Position numbers and translations under genes: made by a program. Positions 1 through 4,979 of a stretch of 6,035 nt of DNA are shown here, piece by piece; position 1 is the stretch's first letter, and every line of letters starts with the position of its first letter. The notes under the pieces are model-generated. The model saw nothing but the letters and a program-made list of their open reading frames with translations. It was not told where the DNA came from and did no database searches. Origin of the DNA: Acidimicrobiaceae bacterium (GTDB taxonomy: Bacteria > Actinomycetota > Acidimicrobiia > Acidimicrobiales > Salinilacustritrichaceae); assembly GCA_003476595.1 (NCBI GenBank), contig DMTU01000114.1, forward strand, positions 8,419 to 14,453, given 5' to 3'.

Positions 1-29
1 GTTCCGCAGCCGCTGCCAGAAGCCGGGGT

Positions 30-2258
30 CTACCCGACGGGCTCGAGCACCCGGCGCTCCTCGTGCTCGTGGAGCTCGGCCTGCTCGCCCCGGCGCACCC
101 GCCACTCGCCCCACAGCTTGAGGCACGACGGCTGGATCAGCACCGACGCGAGCAGCGAGTACACGATGGTGACGGCCACGATGATGCCGAACTGCTGCAT
201 CGGCAGCAGCGAGGCGAAGGCCAGGACGCCGAAGCCGGCGGCGGTGGTGGCCGCCGACCCCGCCATGGCGCCACCGGTGTGGGTGACGGTCTGGCGGATG
301 GCCTCGTCGATGGTGTCGTAGCGGCGCCGGTCCTCCATGAACCGGTGGGTGACGTGGATGCCGAAGGGCACGCCGATGCCGATGGCGAGCGACGCCACCA
401 TGGCGGTGAGCACGTTGAAGCTGATGTCGAGCAGCACCATCGTGCCGAGCACCCAGCCGACGACGGCGATGGAGGGGACCATGGTGATGGCCCCGAGCAG
501 CGGCTTGCGCTCCACCACGCCGAAGTAGGCGATGAGCAGCGTCAGGGCGCCGAGCAGGGTGATGGCGATGCCCTGGGTCTGGCTGGCGGTGAGGGCATCG
601 AGGGTCTCGTCCAGCACCAGGGACTCGGACACGACGGTGGTCGAGCCCCCGGCGTCGCGGATGGGGGCGAGCGCAGCGTCGAGGTCCCCGGCCAGCGCCT
701 CGGCCCGGTCCTGGCCGGCGGTCGTCGCGATCATCAGGGCGGCCACGTCCGGTCCGGTGTCGGGCAGCCGGCTGACCTGGGCCGCGCCGCCCTGGGCCCG
801 CACGTCCTCAACGCCGGCGAGCAGCTCGGGCGCCTCGGCGATGGCGCCGGCCAGCTCGGCGTCGGTGACGTCGCCGTCGATCAGCACGAACGTGGACTCG
901 GACAGGTCGCCGCCGAAGAGGGTGTCGAGCTTGTCGATGAGCATGCCGGGCTCGGAGTCGGCCGGCACGAAGTCGTCCTGGCTGAACGAGGTCTCGATCT
1001 GGCTGCCGGCACCACCGGCGACGACGGTGACCACGAGGGCGATGGCGAGGGTGAGCCGAGGGGCCCGTTCGGCGACGGCGGCCGTGCGACCCATGAAGGC
1101 GGCCAGCCCGTTCGTGCCGCTGCGCTCGCGCCGGCGACGGCGGGTGGCCCGGGCGAGCGCCCGGGGACGGTCGTCGAGGAGGCGGCGGGCGCTGGGGACG
1201 AGCAGGGTCATGACCACGAGGGCCGAGGTCACGCCGACGGCGGTGAACACGCCGAAGTCGGCGATCGGGGGCAGCGGGGACACGAGGTTGGTGAGGAACC
1301 CGACCACCGTGGTCAGCGTGGCCAGCACCAGGGCGCCGCCGACGGTGCGCACGGCCATCGCGGCGGCATCGGGCGGGGTGAGCCCGTGGCGCTGCTCCTC
1401 CCGGTACCGGGACGTGAGGTGGATGGCGTAGTCGATGCCGAGACCGATGAGCAGCACCGGGACGATCGTGGAGATCTGGGTGAAGTTGCCGACCAGGCCG
1501 AGGTTGTCGGGGCCGAGGACGACGGCGAAGCCGAACATCCAGGTGATCGTGACGATGAGGCCGACGAAGCCGAGGACGACGTCGCTGACGGTGCGGAACT
1601 GCAGGAAGAGGATGGCGACGATCAGGAACAGGGAGAGGCTGAGCAGCCGGGGCATCTCGTCCTCGGACTCCGCCTGCAGGGCATCGCTGAGGATGGCGGT
1701 GCCGAAGGGGTCCACGTCGATGCCGGCCACGTCGACGACCTCCAGCTGCTCGGCGAGCTCGAGGGTCGCTTCCTGGGCGTCGGCGTCGGGCAGGGCGGGG
1801 TCGAGCTCGACGACGACGAGCCCGGCCCGGGCGGTGGCGGTGGCCGGATCGAGGTCGCGCGAGAGGAGGCTGGCCGCGGCGGGGGAGACCCCGTCGGCCT
1901 GCACGGCCGCGGCGAAGGAGGCGACGCCGCGCGGGCCGTCGGCGAGGGGGGTGTCGCTGGCCCGGACGACGGCCTCGACCTGCTCGGCGGCCTCGATCCC
2001 GGCGGGGTCGAGCACGTTGCCGCCAGGACCGGCATCCACGACGACCTGGACGCGGGCCCCGCCGGTGGCGAAGTCCTCCTGGATCCGGTCGAAGGCGTCG
2101 GCCAGCTCGCTGTCGGGGGCGAACGAGGTCAGCTCGGTGTCGGTGGTCTGGCCGGCGGCGAAGCCGCCGAGCACCACGGTCATGACGGCGAGGAAGGTCA
2201 GGGTGATCCCCGGACGGCGCTCGACCGCCCGTGCCATCGTCTGCAGCCACCAACGCAT
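30..2258 (-). CDS. MMPL/RND-superfamily exporter, 12 transmembrane helices
   Basis: A 742-residue inner-membrane transporter of the MMPL branch of the RND superfamily, expected to export a lipid or other hydrophobic substrate using the proton gradient. Two homologous halves are visible. In the first, TM1 is at about 18-36, an extracytoplasmic domain at about 37-204, and helices at about 205-221, 225-248, 262-282, 306-325 and 333-356. In the second, the first helix is at about 401-418, a second extracytoplasmic domain at 420-560, and five more helices run from 562 to about 712. The TM4 signature G-L-G-I-D-Y-A-I-H (272-280) carries the usual Asp276-Tyr277 proton-relay pair; the matching TM10 site reads P631-F632. 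A very basic linker (about 364-379) joins the halves, and the C-terminal tail is rich in Glu and His. The ATG is preceded by GGAGG at a 7-base spacing, which fixes the start. It is divergent from a TetR gene, so repression by that protein is likely. Only 29 bases follow the TAG stop and no gene is recognisable in them. The substrate cannot be named. Confidence 0.95.
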   Translation of the reverse strand: MRWWLQTMARAVERRPGITLTFLAVMTVVLGGFAAGQTTDTELTSFAPDSELADAFDRIQEDFATGGARVQVVVDAGPGGNVLDPAGIEAAEQVEAVVRASDTPLADGPRGVASFAAAVQADGVSPAAASLLSRDLDPATATARAGLVVVELDPALPDADAQEATLELAEQLEVVDVAGIDVDPFGTAILSDALQAESEDEMPRLLSLSLFLIVAILFLQFRTVSDVVLGFVGLIVTITWMFGFAVVLGPDNLGLVGNFTQISTIVPVLLIGLGIDYAIHLTSRYREEQRHGLTPPDAAAMAVRTVGGALVLATLTTVVGFLTNLVSPLPPIADFGVFTAVGVTSALVVMTLLVPSARRLLDDRPRALARATRRRRRERSGTNGLAAFMGRTAAVAERAPRLTLAIALVVTVVAGGAGSQIETSFSQDDFVPADSEPGMLIDKLDTLFGGDLSESTFVLIDGDVTDAELAGAIAEAPELLAGVEDVRAQGGAAQVSRLPDTGPDVAALMIATTAGQDRAEALAGDLDAALAPIRDAGGSTTVVSESLVLDETLDALTASQTQGIAITLLGALTLLIAYFGVVERKPLLGAITMVPSIAVVGWVLGTMVLLDISFNVLTAMVASLAIGIGVPFGIHVTHRFMEDRRRYDTIDEAIRQTVTHTGGAMAGSAATTAAGFGVLAFASLLPMQQFGIIVAVTIVYSLLASVLIQPSCLKLWGEWRVRRGEQAELHEHEERRVLEPVG

Positions 2259-2290
2259 GTCTTCGCCTCCGGTCCGGAACGGTCAGGACG

Positions 2291-2318
2291 AGCCTAGGAA
2301 AGTGAAACTGCGTATCAA
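2291..2318 (-). promoter_or_regulatory. Candidate sigma-70-type promoter of the MMPL exporter
   Basis: On the minus strand a TTGATA -35-like hexamer (2318-2313) and a TAGGCT -10-like hexamer (2296-2291) are separated by 16 bases. This is the most A/T-rich patch of the divergent intergenic region. Transcription would begin near 2284, giving a leader of roughly 25 bases with the GGAGG ribosome-binding site at 2270-2266. The match to the consensus is partial (TTGAnA; TAnnnT), and the assignment rests on sequence only. Confidence 0.45.
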
Positions 2319-2328
2319 TCGTCACCGA

Positions 2329-2346
2329 GTGTCACATGTGTCACAT
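2329..2346. repeat. Tandem 9-bp direct repeat GTGTCACAT x2, candidate TetR operator
   Basis: GTGTCACAT occurs twice head to tail (2329-2337 and 2338-2346) with no mismatch. The junction creates the 8-bp perfect palindrome CACATGTG (2333-2340). A further GTCAC core at 2321-2325 gives three GTCAC cores starting at 2321, 2331 and 2340, about one helical turn apart. The repeats lie between the divergent start codons, 34 bases upstream of the TetR GTG and just upstream of the candidate exporter -35. A TetR dimer, or two dimers side by side, could bind here and control both genes. Binding is inferred, not seen. Confidence 0.5.
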
Positions 2347-2367
2347 CCGGAGCGCGCGGGGCGGTGC

Positions 2368-2371
2368 GAGG
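2368..2371 (+). promoter_or_regulatory. Ribosome-binding site of the TetR regulator
   Basis: GAGG lies 8 bases before the GTG at 2380. It fixes the start of the TetR gene there. The open frame continues upstream without a stop into sequence antisense to the exporter, but that part has no TetR similarity. An ATG at 2372 is out of frame. Confidence 0.6.
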
Positions 2372-2379
2372 ATGGGGAC

Positions 2380-3000
2380 GTGTCGGACTCGGGGAAGGTC
2401 TCGCTGCGCGAGCGCAAGAAGCAGCAGGTCCGTCGGCGGTTCCAGCGGATCGCGCTCGAGCTGTTCGACGAGCGGGGCTTCGAGCACGTCACCGTCGACG
2501 ACATCGCCGAGCGGGCCGAGATCTCCCGCAGCACGTTCTTCCGCTACTTCCCGACCAAGGAGGACGTGCTCATCGGGCGGGCGGACGAGCACCTCGAGGA
2601 GCTGCGGGACGCGTTCGTGGCCCGCGCCCCGGACGAGCCGGTGCTGCGCTCGCTGCGCCACTCCCTCGAAGCGCTCGCCGCCAGCTACGAGGCCGAGCGC
2701 TCCGACTTCGTGGCCATGCGCCGCATCGCCCAGGACCACCCCTCGATCCTGGCCCGGGGCCTCGAGCACCAGGCGGCGTGGGAGGAGACCTTCGCCGAGC
2801 TGCTCGCCGACCGGCTCCTGGACACCGCCGGCCCCGGCCTGCGCTCGCGGGTGGTGGCCGGGGCGGTCATGGCCGCCATCCGGGTCGCCATCGACGAGTG
2901 GCTGGCCGAGGACGGCCGCCGGGACCTGCAGGCGCTGATCGGCGAGGCCTTCGAGGTCCTCGGTGACGGGCTGGTCCAGGCGCTGCGCGAACCGGGCTGA
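2380..3000 (+). CDS. TetR-family transcriptional regulator
   Basis: A 206-residue cytoplasmic DNA-binding repressor of typical TetR length. The N-terminal domain has a basic start (R10-R20), the first helix (about 14-33, ending E-R-G-F) and a canonical helix-turn-helix at about 37-57, with the core T-V-D-D-I-A-E-R-A-E-I-S and the recognition-helix end T-F-F-R-Y-F-P-T-K (52-60). The all-helical C-terminal half (about 70-200) should hold the ligand pocket and dimer interface. Its R-x-R-V-V-A-G-A-V-M-A-A-I-R-V-A-I-D-E-W stretch resembles the C-terminal domain of MftR-like or acyl-CoA-responsive TetR proteins; this is recalled, not searched. The start is GTG 2380, supported by GAGG 8 bases upstream. 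The gene is divergent from the MMPL exporter across 121 bp with a tandem repeat, the usual arrangement for a local repressor that also controls itself. It converges on the gene at 3012-3638 with only 11 bp between stops. The inducer is unknown. Confidence 0.93.
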   Translation: MSDSGKVSLRERKKQQVRRRFQRIALELFDERGFEHVTVDDIAERAEISRSTFFRYFPTKEDVLIGRADEHLEELRDAFVARAPDEPVLRSLRHSLEALAASYEAERSDFVAMRRIAQDHPSILARGLEHQAAWEETFAELLADRLLDTAGPGLRSRVVAGAVMAAIRVAIDEWLAEDGRRDLQALIGEAFEVLGDGLVQALREPG

Positions 3001-3038
3001 CGCCCTCGGACCTAGACGACCGAGTCGCCGGTGGGCGT
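2994..3038. terminator. Possible bidirectional hairpin at the convergent gene ends
   Basis: The two converging stop codons are 11 bp apart. ACGCCC (3000-3005) can pair with GGGCGT (3033-3038), and inside it TCGG (3006-3009) can pair with CCGA (3020-3023). An alternative small hairpin, GGGC/GCCC (2994-2997 and 3002-3005), competes for the same bases. No run of T follows on either strand, so this is not a standard intrinsic terminator. It could still act as a GC-rich roadblock for both transcripts, but chance pairing in GC-rich DNA is possible. Confidence 0.3.
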
Positions 3039-3638
3039 TCGGACCCGGAGCCGCTCCTCGAGCTCCACGTCCTCGAGCAGCGAGGAGACGAGGTGCTGGG
3101 CCTGGGTCATCGCCTCGTCCAGCAGCGCGGCGGCATCGTCTCCGGCGCCGGCCTCCAGGCGCCACTTGGCCACCGTGAGGCGCTGCAGGATCTCGTCGTT
3201 GACCTCCGCCGCGTCGCGTCGGCGGGTGGCGGCGACCGCCAGCGCGAGCCGGTCGGCGCTCGCGTCCTCCACCGCGTCCGCGGCGGCGCCGACGAGGACG
3301 CCGAGCAGCACGAGCGGCACGACCCGGGACGCCCAGCCGAGCGCGCTCAGCGACATCTCGGGGTGGGACGCGGACCAGGCGACCAGCAGGCCGGCGGCGG
3401 ACAGGGCCGCGGTGGTTCCCACGACGCGACCGAAGGCCATCGCGGCCAGGGCGATGGGCAGCGCGTAGAGCAGCCCGGTGGCGTCGGCCTCGTTCGGGCC
3501 CACCATGCGCAGCGCGGTCACGGTCGCGAACAGCGCGGCCGTGACCATTGCGGCGTAGTGCGGGTGGCGCCGGAACCACGGCCCCCCAGCGACGAGGCGA
3601 TCCATGGGGACACTCTCGCTCCGGAACTCGGCGGACAC
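3012..3638 (-). CDS. Four-helix membrane protein with a degenerate histidine-kinase DHp-like tail
   Basis: A 208-residue predicted inner-membrane protein. Four hydrophobic segments (about 28-46, 54-70, 72-90 and 100-120) resemble the four-helix sensor region of DUF4118-type histidine kinases. A cytoplasmic helical tail (about 125-197) follows. Within it, R-R-R-D-A-A-E-V-N-D-E-I-L-Q-R-L (139-154) lines up with the HisKA_3 phospho-acceptor helix, where E-L-H-D is usual; Asn147 sits at the His position. The second helix (about 167-190) contains A-L-L-D-E-A and L-V-S-S-L-L-E-D. No HATPase domain follows; the protein ends at 208. It may be a dimerising membrane scaffold or signalling partner, but it has no recognisable activity. 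The start taken is GTG 3638, with AGGA 5 bases upstream; ATG 3605 (residue 12), with GAGAG 7 bases upstream, is a credible alternative. It lies 36 bp downstream of the FMN reductase gene and may share its transcript. Confidence 0.82.
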   Translation of the reverse strand: MSAEFRSESVPMDRLVAGGPWFRRHPHYAAMVTAALFATVTALRMVGPNEADATGLLYALPIALAAMAFGRVVGTTAALSAAGLLVAWSASHPEMSLSALGWASRVVPLVLLGVLVGAAADAVEDASADRLALAVAATRRRDAAEVNDEILQRLTVAKWRLEAGAGDDAAALLDEAMTQAQHLVSSLLEDVELEERLRVRTPTGDSVV

Positions 3639-3664
3639 CGGGGTCCTATGTCACCAAGTTCCGG
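3621..3664. repeat. 8-bp inverted repeat CCGGAACT/AGTTCCGG around the start of the membrane-protein gene
   Basis: CCGGAACT (3621-3628) and AGTTCCGG (3657-3664) are perfect reverse complements separated by 28 bases. Inside the loop is a 14-bp near-palindrome, GGACACCGGGGTCC (3633-3646, one mismatched pair). The structure covers the GTG start at 3638 and the AGGA before it. In RNA it could mask translation initiation of the downstream gene or end part of the upstream message; as DNA it could be a protein-binding site. There is no T run. The function is a guess. Confidence 0.35.
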
Positions 3665-3674
3665 GGACGTCGCC

Positions 3675-4208
3675 TCAGACCGCCCCGGCCAGCGCGTCCA
3701 GCGCGCCGGCGGCGCCGCTGCGCATCGGGTCGTTGGCCTCGAGGCTGCCGTCCTGCACCCGATCGTGGACGAAGGGGATCGGCACCTCGGCCACGTAGCG
3801 GAGCTTCACGGCCGTCAGCACCGGCTTGAGGAGCTGCATGGCCCGCAGGCCGCCGGAGACGCCGCCGTAGCCGACCAGGGCGACCGGCTTGTCGTTCCAC
3901 TCCGTCCACAGGAAGTCGATGGCGTTCTTCAGCGCGGCGTTGTAGCCGAAGTTGTACTCCGGCATGACGAAGGCGAACGCGTCACCGCGGCTGATGGTCT
4001 CGGACCAGCGGCGGGTGTGGTCGTGCTCGTACTGCTGCAGCCGGGGGTGCTCGGGTTCGTCGAACAGCGGGAGGTCGACCTCGGCGAGGTCGACGAGCTC
4101 GACGTCGAAGCCGTCGTGGCCCTCGGCCTCGGCGGCGAACCACTCGGCGACGGTGCGGCCGACCCGCCCGGGTCGGGTGCTGGCGACGATGACCTGGAGG
4201 AGGGGCAT
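3675..4208 (-). CDS. NADPH-dependent FMN reductase family protein (flavodoxin-like fold)
   Basis: A 177-residue soluble oxidoreductase of the NADPH-dependent FMN reductase/azoreductase/quinone reductase family (PF03358 type), which uses NAD(P)H to reduce bound flavin and pass electrons to quinones, azo dyes or free FMN. Visible signatures are the FMN-phosphate loop S-T-R-P-G-R (10-15) after the first beta strand, P-E-Y-N-F-G-Y-N-A-A-L-K-N-A-I-D (83-98), and Y-G-G-V-S-G-G (114-120) near the isoalloxazine ring. The length matches the family. The start is ATG 4208; a GGTAGG motif ending 9 bases upstream can serve as ribosome-binding site, while GGAG one base upstream is too close. The gene is 41 bp downstream of the peroxiredoxin and 36 bp upstream of the membrane-protein gene, all on the minus strand, so an operon is likely. 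The physiological acceptor cannot be read from sequence. Confidence 0.92.
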   Translation of the reverse strand: MPLLQVIVASTRPGRVGRTVAEWFAAEAEGHDGFDVELVDLAEVDLPLFDEPEHPRLQQYEHDHTRRWSETISRGDAFAFVMPEYNFGYNAALKNAIDFLWTEWNDKPVALVGYGGVSGGLRAMQLLKPVLTAVKLRYVAEVPIPFVHDRVQDGSLEANDPMRSGAAGALDALAGAV

Positions 4209-4211
4209 GCT

Positions 4212-4226
4212 CCGGGACCTACCCGG
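4212..4226 (-). promoter_or_regulatory. Small hairpin covering the FMN reductase ribosome-binding site
   Basis: In the 41-bp gap, CCGGG and CCCGG (4226-4222 and 4216-4212 on the minus strand) form a 5-bp stem with loop TAGGT. The AGG of the likely ribosome-binding site is in that loop and the stem ends four bases before the ATG. It may modulate initiation or simply reflect GC-rich sequence. I see no intrinsic terminator between the two genes, which supports readthrough from the peroxiredoxin. Confidence 0.25.
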
Positions 4227-4249
4227 GCACGCCCCTCACCATCCAGGGC

Positions 4250-4885
4250 TCAGCTGGGGTCGTCGGTCCAGCGGAGGTAGGGCTTGACCTCTTCGACCTT
4301 GTCGGCACCGAAGCGCTCCTTGGCATCCTCGGTCGACATGCCGGGCGACACGATGACCTTCTCGCCCTGGGTCCAGTCGGCCGGGGTGGCCACCGGGGCG
4401 GAGTCGGTGAGCTGGAGGGCGCCGACGACGCGGAGCAGCTCGTCGAAGTTGCGGCCCACGGACTTGGGGTACGTCAGCGTGAGGCGCACCTTGTTGGCGG
4501 GGTCGATGATGAAGACCGAGCGCACCGTGGACGTGTCGCCCTCACCGGGGTGGATCATGTCGTAGAGCTCGGCGACCTTCTTGTCCGGGTCGGCGATGAT
4601 CGGGAAGTTGAGCTCGGTGCCGCCCACCTCGCCGATGTCGGGCGCCCAGCCCTCGTGGGAGGCGACGTCGTCGACCGAGAGGGCCAGGACCTTGGTGTTG
4701 CGCTTGGCGAACTCGTCCTTCATCTGCGCGGTGCGACCGAGCTCGGTGGTGCACACCGGCGTGAAGTCGGCCGGGTGGCTGAACAGCATCGCCCAGCTGT
4801 CCTTCTTCCACTCGTGGAAGTCGATCTCACCCTCGGTCGTGTCGGCGGTGAAGTTCGGGGCCTCGTCACCCAGGTGGATGCTCAT
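4250..4885 (-). CDS. 1-Cys peroxiredoxin (Prx6/AhpC-TSA family)
   Basis: A 211-residue cytosolic thiol peroxidase that reduces hydrogen peroxide and organic hydroperoxides. The active-site segment P38-A-D-F-T42-P-V-C45-T-T-E holds the peroxidatic Cys45 with its Pro and Thr partners; Arg122 in T-V-R-S-V-F-I-I-D is the expected conserved Arg. Cys45 is the only cysteine, so there is no resolving Cys and an outside thiol must recycle the sulfenic acid. The extended C-terminal domain, with V-A-T-P-A-D-W-T-Q-G-E-K-V-I-V (about 160-174), is typical of Prx6-type enzymes and the length fits. The frame stays open upstream to 4954, but ATG 4885 is chosen because AAGGA lies 7 bases before it and M-S-I-H-L-G-D-E-A-P-N-F is the normal family N-terminus. 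It is probably first in an operon with the FMN reductase. No candidate thiol reductant is encoded in the window. Confidence 0.96.
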   Translation of the reverse strand: MSIHLGDEAPNFTADTTEGEIDFHEWKKDSWAMLFSHPADFTPVCTTELGRTAQMKDEFAKRNTKVLALSVDDVASHEGWAPDIGEVGGTELNFPIIADPDKKVAELYDMIHPGEGDTSTVRSVFIIDPANKVRLTLTYPKSVGRNFDELLRVVGALQLTDSAPVATPADWTQGEKVIVSPGMSTEDAKERFGADKVEEVKPYLRWTDDPS

Positions 4886-4892
4886 CAGCGTG

Positions 4893-4897
4893 TCCTT
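4893..4897 (-). promoter_or_regulatory. Ribosome-binding site of the peroxiredoxin
   Basis: AAGGA on the minus strand, 7 bases from ATG 4885. It decides this start over the in-frame upstream start at 4954, whose extra 23 residues are Arg/Pro-rich and unlike any peroxiredoxin N-terminus. Confidence 0.7.
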
Positions 4898-4918
4898 TCG
4901 AAGGGGGCGTGTTGCTAC

Positions 4919-4960
4919 GGACCCAGGTCTAGGACGTGGGCTCCCCCGAGGCAACGCCTC
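4919..4960 (-). terminator. Weak hairpins downstream of the dihydroorotate-dehydrogenase-like gene
   Basis: Two small inverted repeats occur in the gap. GAGGC/GCCTC (4960-4956 and 4952-4948, 3-base loop) sits 20 bases after the stop at 4980. GGA-CCCA pairs with TGGG-TCC (4919-4925 with 4937-4944, one bulged base, 11-base loop). Neither is followed by T residues and both overlap the candidate peroxiredoxin promoter, so termination here is doubtful and partial readthrough is plausible. Confidence 0.22.
4926..4954 (-). promoter_or_regulatory. Candidate promoter of the peroxiredoxin operon
   Basis: On the minus strand TTGCCT (4954-4949) and TAGACC (4931-4926) are 17 bases apart, in the 94-bp gap before the peroxiredoxin. 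The -35 matches four of six consensus bases and the -10 only three, without the usual final T. Transcription would start near 4919, giving a leader of about 34 bases. I see no clear binding site for an oxidative-stress regulator. Confidence 0.3.
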
Positions 4961-4979
4961 CGACGAGCGGCCTGTTCCC

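Noticed and set aside
1..29. Sequence after the exporter stop codon
   Set aside because: Too short to hold a recognisable gene or hairpin with a T run, so no feature is called.
63..2297. Plus-strand 744-residue open frame antisense to the exporter
   Set aside because: It mirrors the exporter codon for codon in GC-rich DNA. The translation is rich in Gly, Asp, His and Gln with no domain or hydrophobic pattern, while the minus strand has clear MMPL helices and a ribosome-binding site.
808..2325. Minus-strand 505-residue open frame overlapping the exporter in another frame
   Set aside because: The product is a low-complexity run of Arg, Pro and Gly, the usual frame-shifted shadow of a high-GC gene.
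1435..2379. N-terminal extension of the TetR open frame
   Set aside because: The added residues are antisense to the exporter and Ser/Arg/Thr-rich. The TetR domain begins right after GTG 2380, which has its own ribosome-binding site.
2341..3579. Minus-strand 412-residue open frame across the TetR and membrane-protein genes
   Set aside because: Low-complexity Arg/Gly/Ala translation that overlaps two well-supported genes and has no recognisable domain.
3093..4280. Plus-strand 395-residue open frame across the membrane-protein and FMN reductase genes
   Set aside because: It is antisense to two supported genes and rich in Gly, His, Gln and Glu with no motif; a GC-rich shadow.
4886..4954. 23-residue extension of the peroxiredoxin to a start at 4954
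   Set aside because: It would place the AAGGA ribosome-binding site and candidate promoter inside the gene and add an Arg/Pro-rich stretch foreign to the family.
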